Shown: one piece after another, positions 48,829 to 59,268 of the stretch | Layout: each line of letters begins with the position of its first letter | Numbering within the stretch: position 1 is the first letter of the stretch | DNA from: Theristus sp. LFF4_11 | Taxonomy: Eukaryota; Nematoda; Chromadorea; Monhysterida; Xyalidae | DNA length: 64,000 nt | Direction of reading: 5' to 3' | Assembly (NCBI GenBank): GCA_030248135.1 | Contig: JASANC010004740.1 | Span: 62,001-126,000, forward strand | Translations under genes and position numbers: made by a program | The notes under the pieces: model-generated | Database searches by the model: none | Seen by the model: only the letters and a program-made list of their open reading frames with translations | What the model was told of the DNA's origin: nothing

Positions 48829-49586
48829 TGTTGAGCTGCCCATTTTGGATAAGCAATAGAAACGTGCGTGCGAAGCAGCAGATGGCAGATGGTCAGCAAG
48901 TTTTGAATTTAGTGACACTTGACACAACGGAAACTGAATGATGATTGGGTCGTCGGAACGTCGGTCGAAACGGAAGTATGAGTAACTACATAAAAATAGA
49001 AATATCTGATATATTATCGTTACAGGAAGACCGCGTGCACAAAAGTTTCACGCGTTGGGGAAAAGCCGGACACCAAACCAGACGCATGACGTCATCCGAC
49101 GTCTTTCGTCAGCTACCGTAACCCAATTTTGAATTCCCGCGGATTCTTGAAACGTTTTTCCTATCCCTGTGTGCAAAGGCATAGAGAACCGGGACCAAAA
49201 TGAAAGATATTACAATGTAATTGTTTGACGTGTGGCCAGTTGTAAACGAGCGTTCCACACCTTGCACCGCATATGCAAACAGAAATAACGCATCAATGGC
49301 AATTGAAATTGAAAATGTAAGTGCATTACCAATGTGAAGAAACCTTTGGTATGAAGAAGGTTCCAGAGTATCTCAGGTCATCAGATACATAAACAAGGAA
49401 CAAAAAAGCTTTGCAGTGGCGAAAACAAACAAATCGGTCTTCTTTACCGCACCGTAAACGCAATTCGGTTTCTCATTCTTTATTTTGACATTTTAAAAAC
49501 ACGCCACACAAAATGAAAACAAAACGTTTGCGATATGATGTGCAACTTTCTTGGCGTGCTGGTTCAAATGATTCCATTCATTCCAA
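48829..49586. other. Intergenic spacer between the two paralogs
   Basis: AT-rich and non-coding. 49,115-49,215 resembles 53,545-53,640: both have CCAATTTTGAAT, CCCGCG, then GGGACCAAAAT and AAAGAT. This is a diverged dispersed repeat. In this strand orientation it lies upstream of paralog B. Confidence 0.45.
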
Positions 49587-50505
49587 TCACAACTGCGTCG
49601 ACGACTCCACCGCCGTATTTGCTTCAGCGAGTGCGTGTTCTTGCATTGCTGTCACAGTTGACGTCTGCGTGTTGCTGTGCTGCTGCTGTGCGTTGAATGC
49701 GGCCTGCACTCGCTCACGTTTGAAGTAAAGGTGCACTTGATAAGCGGTGCTGCACGCGCACACGCCCAGTGAAACAGCGCCCACTGACGTCATAACAGCA
49801 CCAACGATGTACCAAAGGACACCGCCACTGGACAGCTGGCGACTGCAATGTTGCTCAAGGCAGCCTTTGCCTGGAAACTGTCATTCATGCAGTGCAAATC
49901 AGCCAATTATTATCACTGATCAATGTTATGTCCGGGCAAAAAGGTCATTTCAAATGAGGAGGGAAATGAAACTTCGCATCAGACCAAATACTATGTAACA
50001 AACCCTTGAACGTGCGGCCACAACAATGACCGAACCGTAGTTTCGTGCACTCGCAACAATGCTCAGTTTTCAGCAGCCAACCCTTGTCGGGGCACAGCGT
50101 TGTGTGATTGGTTGTATTCATCATTTGCAACCAATCATTGTAATGTTTTTCATCATCGGTGATTGCACGAATGTTTTTCAGGAACCCAGTGACGATGTTG
50201 TATACAGCGTACGCCACACCACCTGTACTCACGAATAAACATACAACGCGAATATATGGCAAAAGAAGTGGCTATCATCAGTTGCGTAATGATTTGTTTT
50301 TTGTTTATTCGTAATGCGTAATGATCAAGTTCAGTTCTGTTTTTTGAACTACATTTGCTGAATGATTTTTGATCCATCCGTTGAAATACTGATATTAAAT
50401 TGGCGTTTGAGCATTTCATTTTTTGGATATGACTCAAAACTAACCTGTAACAATCAAAGCAATTCCCAGGAGCACAACGCATCCCCAACATTCGTCTTCT
50501 GTCAT
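49587..50505 (-). CDS. Two-span Cys-rich membrane protein, paralog A (unrecognised family)
   Basis: Three exons (50445-50505, 50004-50222, 49587-49870), phase 1 at both junctions, about 187 residues. Span 1 is CWGCVVLLGIALIVTGGVAYAVY. The outer region contains two N-glycosylation-type sites (NTT and NHT) and the motif CCECTKLRFGHCC, then GCLEQHC. Span 2 is LWYIVGAVMTSVGAVSLGVCAC, followed by a Gln/Thr-rich tail. The motif CxCT[KR]LxFG[DH]CC is shared with paralog B. The start is the only ATG before the hydrophobic segment. The function is unknown; by topology it could be a small surface protein or an accessory subunit. The C-terminus may be extended by another splice. Confidence 0.75.
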
Positions 50506-51391
50506 CTCATCATCAACAAAAATTGATAATTCCTCTGGTAATAGAAAAATGAAACACAACAAACACAATTCAGCCAGCGCAAAAGCTAAATTTTTAAAAG
50601 AAAATACATCATACACAGCTACACTGTTTCAGCTACAGAACTGTTCTTGCTACATTGCAATCATACAATGTAGCTGAATCAATAAACTGCACTAAGCTAG
50701 CACGCAACGAGGCACACAGAGAATAAATATTACTAAAACCGCGACAGGTATGAAAAGGTGGATAAAAAAACAAGACACATGTTATGTACATACAAGCGGC
50801 TCTAAAAAATACAGCCTGTCTGTTTGCATGCGTGTGTTTGCTTTTCAAAATTCAAATACAAACCACCCGACGGAGTTCCTTGGCCATGGTGCGACAATCT
50901 GCGAACAAGACACATTGTTGTTGTTGTTGTTGTTGTTGTGTGTGTGTGTGTGTGTTCGTGTGTGTGTGGTTGGGCGGTTGCGTGCGTGCGTGCGTCCGTG
51001 AGTGAGTGCGTGAGTGAGTGAGTGAGTGAGTGAGTGAGTGAGTGAGTGAGTGAGTGAGTGAGTGAGTGAGTGAGTGAGTGAGTGAGTGAGTGAGTGAGTG
51101 AGTGAGTGAGTGAGTGAGTGAGTGAGTGAGTGAGTGAGTGAGTGAGTGAGTGAGTGAGTGAGTGAGTGAGTGAGTGAGTGAGTGAGTGAGTGAGTGAGTG
51201 AGCAAACGAGCGAGCAAATTACAAATTACAAATTACGATCTGACTTTAAATTTTAACCAACTGTTTTTGCCTTTGTAGCAGAAACACAAGAAATTTCATG
51301 CTTGAAATCTTGTGAATGAGAACGAGAATGAGAATGAGAGCACAAATAGCGGTAGTTGTCTGCCAGTCATACATGTTTGGACAATGGCACA
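50506..51391. other. Intergenic region with compound microsatellite
   Basis: Includes (TTG)n, (TG)n and a long (GAGT)n tract; no gene is seen outside the repeat. Confidence 0.5.
50918..51202. repeat. Compound microsatellite (TTG)n-(TG)n-(GAGT)n
   Basis: (TTG)n from about 50,918, (TG)n to about 50,985, then about 50 copies of GAGT/GTGA from about 50,999 to 51,202. Because four is coprime to three, all minus-strand frames read as Leu-Thr-His-Ser repeats. This is not a gene. Confidence 0.95.
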
Positions 51392-52678
51392 ATGAGATTC
51401 TTGTTCCACTCACTGTGCTTTGTTTGCTGCACTCTGATTGTTGTACATTTGTTAAAAAGCAAACTTCCGAATCTTGACACACTACCTGAAAGTGATCCCG
51501 AACGTGTGCGTTCTGATAAATTGCACTTGATTCTTGCAAAAAACATGAACCAGTCTTACGAATCGGTGAAAGAACTCATTTTAATAGAGCCAGATCGCAT
51601 AATCAACAGGTATTATGCTTCGACTAAACCATTGGAATTAAAGACAGCGACTGCTGGAACCAATGAAACCAAATTGGTGTCGGATTTAATAATTTTCGTC
51701 CGCTCAGCACCAAGTAAAGCTGCTTTGCGCATGAAGCTGCGAGGCACGTGGGTGAAATCGGCGGTGCAAATTGGATTTATGACAATCTTTGTTGTTGGAC
51801 TTTTTCGGTCGCCTCAACGAAACGCCGAACTCCGATCTGGGACCAGTTTACTTTTTTAAAAAGTTCATTCAAAATCTAACCTTGCGTTGCTTTAACGCTT
51901 TGTTAGTTTCAGCATGCGCTTTGGTTGGCTTTTCAACGTTGATAACTTTACAAGCAAATGCGGCGCCTGCGCATTTGCAAAATGCAGTACAAAAAAGTTA
52001 AAAGTTAAAAGCCGTGTATTGTATGCACATCTGTTATGGCTGTTGAATTGAAAAACATTTATAATGTAAACTGATCCCAATGCGAAACTCAGAAATCGAT
52101 GCATTTGGTGATATTCTATGGCTGAACTACACAGACGCGTATTCTGAGCTGAACTTGAAGGACTACGTCATGCTGAAGTACCACGCGTATCGATTTCCGG
52201 AAGGCATTCTCATGTGGACCAACATGGACGCTATTATTTTCCCGAAACATTTAGCTGAATTTTATGGAGAAGAGCAAATCGCTGAAACCAACGAACAATT
52301 CTTGCCGCCGACGATTTTCGGCCACTGTGTTTGTGATGGGAAATGCGACGGCGACTCTGCGGTGGCACCGATACGCACGTTCAAGTGAGTGCTGTACGAA
52401 AATATCAAGCTGCCAACGTTTGCATTGTGCGTCAACTTTGCAGCAATCCGTGGTTCATGTCGCGCTCCGCGTGGCCCCGTGAGAAATACCCTGGCTACTG
52501 CATTGCGTTCACAGTGATCTTCAGTCATGGGGTGCCTGCCAGATTGGTTGATGCTGCTGATGGCATGCCGAAACAGTTGATGAGGGACGTTTGGATTGAT
52601 GATGTGCTCATCACCGGCGTGTACAGACAGGCTGGTCGCGTTTGCATTTGTGACTCGCTGATTGGCAATCCCATCTGA
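51392..52678 (+). CDS. GT31 beta-1,3-galactosyltransferase-like protein, apparently frameshifted
   Basis: GT31 enzymes are Golgi type II membrane proteins that add beta-1,3-linked sugars. Exon 1 (ATG 51,392) has a signal anchor (LFHSLCFVCCTLIVVHLL), a stem, then LIIFVRSAPSKAALRMKLRGTW and FMTIFVVG, matching the family start. The frame then ends, while the expected continuation GRLNETPNSDL lies one base out of frame across a TTTTT run (51,801-51,805). Exon 2 (to 52,384) has GDILWLNYTDAYSELNLKDYVML, then TNMD where active enzymes have TDDD. Exon 3 (52,444-52,678) has PWFMSRSAWP, YPGYCIAFTVIFS and WIDDVLITG, the counterpart of the EDV motif; the exon 2-3 phase agrees. It is either a pseudogene, a sequencing error at the T run, or a divergent family member. 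The exon 1-2 junction is not resolved. Confidence 0.7.
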
Positions 52679-53140
52679 CACTTTGGCGCAAAACTCGATG
52701 CCGTGTTTTGCAAAATTTGCAACTCTTAGTGATGTAAATTACAAGCTGTTGTTCTTCAGCACGCCGATGTTCACCTAAAGGATGCTCGTTCAAGATTTAT
52801 CAATGCACTTTCCCCGATTTCCTCCTGTTCGGCGTGCGTTGCCGTCCATTTGAATTCGCGAATGCGCCTGTTTGACTCGCTATGGGCAAAATATCTCAAC
52901 GACACCGAATCAACGGGTGGTGATGTCACAATTAGACAAAATGCTCCATGATATGATAATGTCTTCGAATATCAGCATAATACACACAGTTAAAAAAAAG
53001 TGTTTGTGGTTGAGTTTTAGTTACACGTCTTTATGATATAGGTAGGTATGTATATGCACATGAGAACTTACAAGACCAGTCCGTTACATAGAATATTAGC
53101 AGCACTGTTGTTGCATTAGTCAAATTGTCAATCAACAATT

Positions 53141-56100
53141 TCATATGGTGTTGTCCACCCAAGTGTCTTGGTCGTCACCCTTGCGCTTGCACAACAATGC
53201 AGCGACGCAGAACACCGCAATCAGCAGCAGAGTGCTGAAGAACGGGATCAGGCGGAAATCGAGCTCGTGCAGCCAGTAATGCTGGTAACTGGACGTCATC
53301 GTCGATTTTGAGATCTGTTCATAACGGCTGAATTGGCTGTTCATAATTCTAGATTGAATTGAATCATATTGAAAGAAATTCGGTTGTACTGTAAAGAAAT
53401 ACTGCATGTATATCAATTTTTTTAAGTTCTGCGACTGAATGCGTGTGCAGACGTGAAAAAAAAACTAGTTTCAATCTTTATGTGGCAATTCAAAATCGCC
53501 TAAGTGACTCGGCTTTACGTAGGTGACTCGGATCACTTTACCAATTTTGAATGCCCGCGTCCTGCATGCAACTGTTTACCCATCTAGGGCGCGTTGAGTT
53601 GCGGGACCAAAATAAAAGATCATACATATAAATGTGTTTGAGAATGGATGTTTAACTGGCAGGCAAATAAAGTCTTGCATATAAGGTCTCCTCATATAAA
53701 TTTGAAAATCAAAAATTTCTGAAAAAAATGGAATTTTGTGTGACAACCTTATAAGTGGGAGGAGGTTTTATAAAGCGAAGATTAGGAAGTCCGGTCCTTA
53801 TGAATGGGATTTTCGACCAAGTCAAAATTTTGAATTTTTTGGTTTTCCCGACATGTGACACTTCGCCCACTTTTGGGTGGGGGTCTTATAAGTAAGAGGA
53901 ACCTTATATGCAAGACTTTACGGTAATTGCTTTTTCAAATCTAGCGAACAACTAACCACCGTTGCATTTTCCATATTTGTCAAAGCGACTTCAACATGCA
54001 ACAAACAATAACTTCCGTCTTCGTGCGCAAAAACAGTTGAAAATGATGAAACAAAGAGTTAGTCCTGTTTGTAAAGATGTTTCGTTCGTGTATGCGTGTG
54101 GTAGTTTTGAAAGTTAGAACGTCTTCTAAACACAGGTTGGCACATTGCAACCGACAACCCACAATTTTTTTTCAATCATTTTACATGGACCATGTCAGTT
54201 TCATTTTCCATGGAGTAAATGCTCAGATGGCTCAAAAGATCACAGTATAGTGGCTCACCAGAATGCAAAAAATATCGCAAAAAACGTAACTTTTTATCAA
54301 ATTATTTTCAAGAATACACTGGCGTTGGCGCAACCATATCGGTGCCTGAAAGAAGCATCTTGAAATGGAGGGTGGATAAAGCACTTTCCAGCGTGAACAA
54401 ACCAAACACCAAAACATTTGCATACCGGGAATTGAGCTGTACAATGAAGAGACGCCGACAGTAGTCGCTGGTTTCAACAGGACATACGCTGCTGCACCCG
54501 CAATTACCACTGCTGTGCCAGCAACACCTGCGCCCATGGCAACGCTGCAAAGAAAGTTTTTTCAAAATTAATCAGAAATCGTGCATTTTGAATGTTAGCT
54601 TGAACAGCCACTGCATTGCTAAACCTACACGGATGCAGTGATTGTGCCTTGTTCTTCTTCCGGTTGCTCTTCTTTCATTGGGGCCGACACAGTGCTGTGC
54701 TCAGTTGGTTCAGTCGTGATCTCACGAGACAGTGTCGGCTCTGCTTCCGTCACAACCTCACTTGGTGTCGTCTGGTCACGTGATGTGCTCGTTCGTATCA
54801 TTGAGCTTGTCAACCGCTCGCTTTCTGTTGTTGTGTCTGTCTGTAGCACCGTTGTGATTGCTTGTGCCGTTGTTTCATCTTCTGGTTCTTCAGTTGTGAT
54901 CGTTTGGTGTTGAGTTGTCAATTCTTCCTCCTTCTCTTCTGCCGTGCTGTCTCGTTGTCTTTCTGTTGTTTCTTCATTTTGTTGAGTTGTGGTTGTCTGC
55001 GGAGTGCCTGTTGCATTCCGCACTGGCGCAGTTTCTTCTTGTATTGTTTCTGTTGTTGTTTTTGGTTCTGGTGGTGGTGTTGATCGAGCGTTGGAACTTG
55101 TTGTCGGCCCTGCAGTGGACTTTTGCGGTGATGTTGAAGTTGTCGTGTCTTTACTTAACGTTTGTGTTGTTGTTGGCATTGTGTCGAGTGCACTGGTTGT
55201 AGACAATGCTTCGGGTGTTGGCGGCGGGGGTTGATTCGATGAAGACACCGTTGCAGTGGCTGTAGATGGCGTTGGAGTTCCAGGTGAAGCCAACGGGGTG
55301 GTCGGTGAAGTCTTTGGAGAGTGCGTGCTAGACAATAGAGGTTTTGTTGATGTTGATGTTGATGTTGATGCTGATGTTGATGCTGATGCTGATGTTGATG
55401 CGGATGTTGATGTTGATGTTAATGCTGATGTTGATGTTGATGCTGATGTTGATGCTGATGTTGATGCTGTTGAAGTTGTTGTTTCAGTCGGAGTTGACTT
55501 TGTGCTCTTATTGCCAACCGATTCTTCGCTGGAAACCAGAACTGGCTCCGCTTCTGTCCCAGGTTGCTCAGACGATTCCATTGATGTGCTTTTGTCACTT
55601 TTTTCTTCCGAAGCCGACTGTTCGTCAGCACTTTGATTGCTGTAACGGCGGTTGCCTCGCATATTCATTGTGAAATCACCATCCCTTTGATTAAGTTCGT
55701 TGACTCCACCAGTAGTTGGCTCGGCTGCAGATGAAACCGGTTTTATTGTGGTTCTCCGAGCCGGAACGGAACTGGTTTGCTCGATTGTTGGTGGCGTTTG
55801 GACGTATACAATGGAGCTGACAATAGAGGACGCAGGGTAAGTTGTGGTTGTTGTTGTAAATGTGACGGGACGTTGCTTTTTGTTGGGACTACGGCTGGAC
55901 GTTGTGTTCAACTGAGGTGTAGACGGTGGATGCACCACAACTGTGGTGATAATGTCAATGTCAATCGATGGATTAGACCGTGGTGGCGGCGGTTCCGTAC
56001 CGCAATCGAGCCTTATGCACGTACCACTGACCACGCAATAAATCTGCAATATGAGGGAAACAAAATGTAAACAATTACTTCCTGAATGTCGTCAGAGGTG

Positions 56101-57651
56101 GTGCCAAGGCAAAGGCCTACCATTCCAGGTGGACAAGCGGTGCCCTCGTCAGTTACGATTGCAAATGGACTTGATTCGGCCGTCTCCTGCGCGCATTCAG
56201 CAGCTTCGGCAACACTTTGCGGCACGTCGAGAACGCAGCGCATGCGCTCGCAGCAAAACACAAAGCCAGGCGCACACGCAATCCCCTCGGGTTTGCCGCC
56301 AAAGATGCTGGTAATCTGAAATGCAAGGTCACCGACTGTGTTTCAAATTGATGTTTCTGGTGTTGAAGTCTGCTTTTGTTGTTTGAAAAAACACAAACCG
56401 GGTCCGGCTGTACTTCCACATCCGGCACCGACTCGTCAGGCTCCACAATTTCCAGAATGTATTCCGTTTCCGTGTCCGTATCTTCCGTTGATTGGCTGTC
56501 CGAAATTTCTTCGCTGAACATTTCTCCATCCTCAAAGCTGTCTTCTCCGCCTTCTCTGCTTGTTTCAACACTGAGACTATTGAAGTTTTCATGGCTAAGT
56601 CCGCTGATTTCAGCACTTTGGGCACTAATTTCTGGTGGTCGACTAATGTCTCCGCTAGCTTCAATTATTTCGTGGCTTGATGCAACGGCTTCATGGCTAA
56701 GTCCGCTGATTTCAGCACTTTGGGCACTAATTTCTGGTTGTCGATTAACGTCTCCACTAGCTTCAACTATTTCGTTGTTTGGTTCAAGGTTTTCATGGCT
56801 AAGTCCGCTGATTTCAGCACTTTGGGCACTAATTTCTGGCTGTTGACTAACGTCTCCACTAGCTTCAATTATTTCGTGGCTTGATTCAATGTTTTCGTAG
56901 TTTAGTTCGCTGATTTCAGTACTTTGGGCACTGAGTTCTGAATGACTAGTTGTTCCGTCGCCTGAAAGTGTTAGAGGCTTTCAAGAATCGTGGGAAATGT
57001 TATGAAGGTGAATAAAACTGTCGCAAGCAACACACACTGTACCTGAAGAATATTCATTCGATTCAACCGTGTTGGTGACAATAATTTCCATTTGTGGTGT
57101 TTCATAATTTGAAGTTGTCGTCATTGTGTGCTCTTGGTCGTCTGAACCACAGTCTGCTGGGATGCAATGCCCACTAACAACACAGTACACCTAAAAATTG
57201 ACTCATCGTAGGTATAAAAATAGCTTATGTTAAAAACGGTCATGACGCACGGTTGCAGGCGGGCACGTTGTGCTGATGTAGTGGTCGGTCGGGGGTGGCA
57301 CTGGCGGATCGGCAATAACCGGGAATTCGGTCGACACGTCAACGCACTCGGCGTCTTCGGTCAAACTCTCAGGCACGTCAAGCACACATTTCATTTGCTC
57401 AAAGCAGAACACAAACCCTGGCGCGCATGCTGTTGCCGACTGCAGTTCACTGTGGTAAACGTAGCTCTGAACAAATTTGCAACCCATTTTTGGTCAGTTT
57501 TCGTTCTTCTTTTTTGTTGTTCCGAATGTCCGTTTCCTACATCTGCTTGACGCTATCACAACGCAGCGTTTCATGTGTTTTTCAAGCTAACCTGGACTGT
57601 GACTGCAGCGGTCAACAAAGTTGTCGCTACCAGCCGGTGATTCGACCACAT
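53141..57651 (-). CDS. Mucin-like surface protein with two copies of a Cys module
   Basis: Exons with matching phases: 57592-57651 (signal peptide MWSNHRLVATTLLTAAVTVQ), 57251-57466, 57043-57190, 56399-56961, 56121-56315, 54629-56043, 54426-54544. Two modules each read ACAPGFVFCxExMxCVLDVPxS...EC...CPP..., then YCVVSGxCIxxDCG on a separate exon. The first module is followed by a Glu/Ser-rich region with about three and a half 34-residue repeats (EISAQSAEISGLSHE). The second is followed by about 450 residues of Thr/Ser/Pro with an STSAST tract, typical of heavy O-glycosylation. The exon at 54,426 encodes a membrane span (AGVAGTAVVIAGAAAYVLL). Possible further exons are 53,957-54,018 (phase agrees) and 53,141-53,388 (second span FFSTLLLIAVFCVAALLCKRK, then stop); the link to the last is not proven. 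The Cys module is not one I recognise, and it differs from the usual chitin-binding peritrophin spacing. Confidence 0.72.
53670..53918. mobile_element. Short MITE with TA target duplication
   Basis: Termini AAGTCTTGCATATAAGG and CCTTATATGCAAGACTT are perfect inverted repeats flanked by TA on both sides (53,668-53,669 and 53,919-53,920). About 250 bp, with internal TTATAAG words and no ORF. It lies between the last two candidate exons of the mucin-like gene. Confidence 0.8.
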
Positions 57652-58206
57652 CAGTTGCTTATTTGAAATTACAGGTTCAAAAAAATAAGAGTTAGTAAAA
57701 ATAGAGTTACTTCGCAAAATTTCGGAGACCAAGGTTCATATGCCGTTGCTACAATGATTAAAATTACAGTTGATGAGCTACGGAGTGGAGCGCCTCCTGG
57801 TGAGCATGTCATTCGATCGTGCACGTCTGTTGTGGATACGGTCCTAGCAACTGATGGCATCAAACATACAACGTGTTTGAACTAATGCTGATTTAGATCA
57901 ATAAAAAGCAAAATTGTGTTTCGAGGCCAATACTTTGGTTTTTGGTATGAAACACAATCCTTGATGCTGGCTGACAAAGATACAGGGCAGCAGTTAATGA
58001 CGTGTTTGATTGCACAGTGTCACAGACAGAACTGGGGGCAAAACACAGATTTTCAAAATCATATTCTTTAAAACAGGCCATCCGATAAACACAACCAAGA
58101 TATGCAGTGTAGTTCAAGATTTCCACGAGCAAAAACATACTTTTATCACAAAATCCAAGCTCACATCCAAAATATACAAGCAGAAAGCAATCCCGTTTCG
58201 TTGTTT
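57652..58206. other. Intergenic region
   Basis: Lies between the mucin-like gene start and the 3' end of the globin-like gene, both on the minus strand. No exon is recognised; it should contain the promoter of the mucin-like gene. Confidence 0.4.
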
Positions 58207-59100
58207 CTATGCCGTGGGTGAGTTCTTTAACACGGAAACCATGAATGCGAGCATGCGATTCCAGCCGAGCACGTCCGCTCTGACAGCGCGCTCAAGCTCA
58301 TGCGTGTACTCATCTGCATCCATTTTCAGCACCAGCAAAACGAGGCTGCATTTAATCTGCTTCCAAACCGCTGGTGTCAGTTTCACATGATTCCTTTTGT
58401 GCTCGGCCTCCATACAATCAAAGAGCAATTCAAGTTTCTTCGCTCGAGTTTCAAACCCATGCGACTGTTGCGTTTTCAATCTGTTTTTATTGTTGTTGTC
58501 GTCGTCATTGTTTTGCATCAGCAGATTTTTGAAGTCCTTACGTTTGCTATCATTTGATTTCAGTCCGCCGAAACTGCTGCTGCATGACACTTGCGGCGGC
58601 TGGGGTGAAACTGCGGTGTGCTGTTCAATGAATAAATCGAAGAACTGCTGCATTTCGCATGCTGACAGTTGCGTCTGCTCCGGTTCATTTGCTGTTCTGT
58701 GTTTCATGAATGCACTGGCCTCAGTGGTTTGTGTTGTGCACGCAGCTGCCTCTGTGTCAGCTGTGCTGCGTCCCCCGTGCTCGCCCAATCCGCCCATTGC
58801 AACACCGATGTCCACCAGTCGATTGGCAACATGATGCTTGTTGCATTTTGAAGAACGACTGTTTTCGTTGAATGCTTCCGTGGTCAAATGGCTGCTCGTG
58901 CAACGATTCTCACTGAGCTTGCTGATGATTTGCGAGCTGACGTCGCGATCAGCAAACTCGTGGCATGCAGCCAGCCAGCTGTCTCTTACTGCCCGCTTCT
59001 CTTCGTCTGTCATTCGGACCGTTGCGTGCGCGCCGCTGGTCCGTTGACTCACGAATGGTTGCAGCGTTCGTGATTTGGTCGAGGGCAACATTGTTTTCAT
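58207..59100 (-). CDS. Globin-like protein with a large internal insertion (tentative)
   Basis: A single open frame of 297 residues from the ATG at 59,100; a 5' UTR intron is suggested by TTTGCAG just upstream. Near residue 30 it reads MTDEEKRAVRDSWLAACHEF, which fits a globin A helix. Around residue 90, HHVANRLVDIGVAMGGL fits an E helix with a distal His. The C-terminal 80 residues (LELLFDCMEAEHKRNHVKL, VWKQIKCSLVLLVL, VLGWNRMLAFMVSVL) fit helices F-H, with a His at the proximal position. Between E and F lies about 120 residues of Gln/Asn/Ser-rich sequence, including an Asp/Asn run. Such an insertion is unusual. The CD-corner Phe region is short and weak. The assignment rests on pattern matching, so an unrelated helical protein is possible. 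Confidence 0.5.
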   Translation of the reverse strand: MKTMLPSTKSRTLQPFVSQRTSGAHATVRMTDEEKRAVRDSWLAACHEFADRDVSSQIISKLSENRCTSSHLTTEAFNENSRSSKCNKHHVANRLVDIGVAMGGLGEHGGRSTADTEAAACTTQTTEASAFMKHRTANEPEQTQLSACEMQQFFDLFIEQHTAVSPQPPQVSCSSSFGGLKSNDSKRKDFKNLLMQNNDDDNNNKNRLKTQQSHGFETRAKKLELLFDCMEAEHKRNHVKLTPAVWKQIKCSLVLLVLKMDADEYTHELERAVRADVLGWNRMLAFMVSVLKNSPTA

Positions 59101-59268
59101 TGTCACGTTAGAGCTGCAAATGACAGGTGCATTATGTTTTCACAAATGACTCCAAGACGTCCACGCAAATGACAATACCAAAGAAATCAACTCAAAAACG
59201 CAGAAAATCAAACAGCGAAGAAAAACGTTTGCTGAATTTTCAGTCAAGAAACGCAGCACAGCGAAGAC

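Noticed and set aside
50852..51217. 121-residue minus-strand ORF of Leu-Thr-His-Ser repeats
   Set aside because: It is only the translation of the (GAGT)n microsatellite, open in all frames.
55256..55673. Asp/Val-rich and Met/Leu-rich plus-strand ORFs
   Set aside because: Antisense shadows of the Ser/Thr/Ala repeats of the mucin-like gene on the minus strand.
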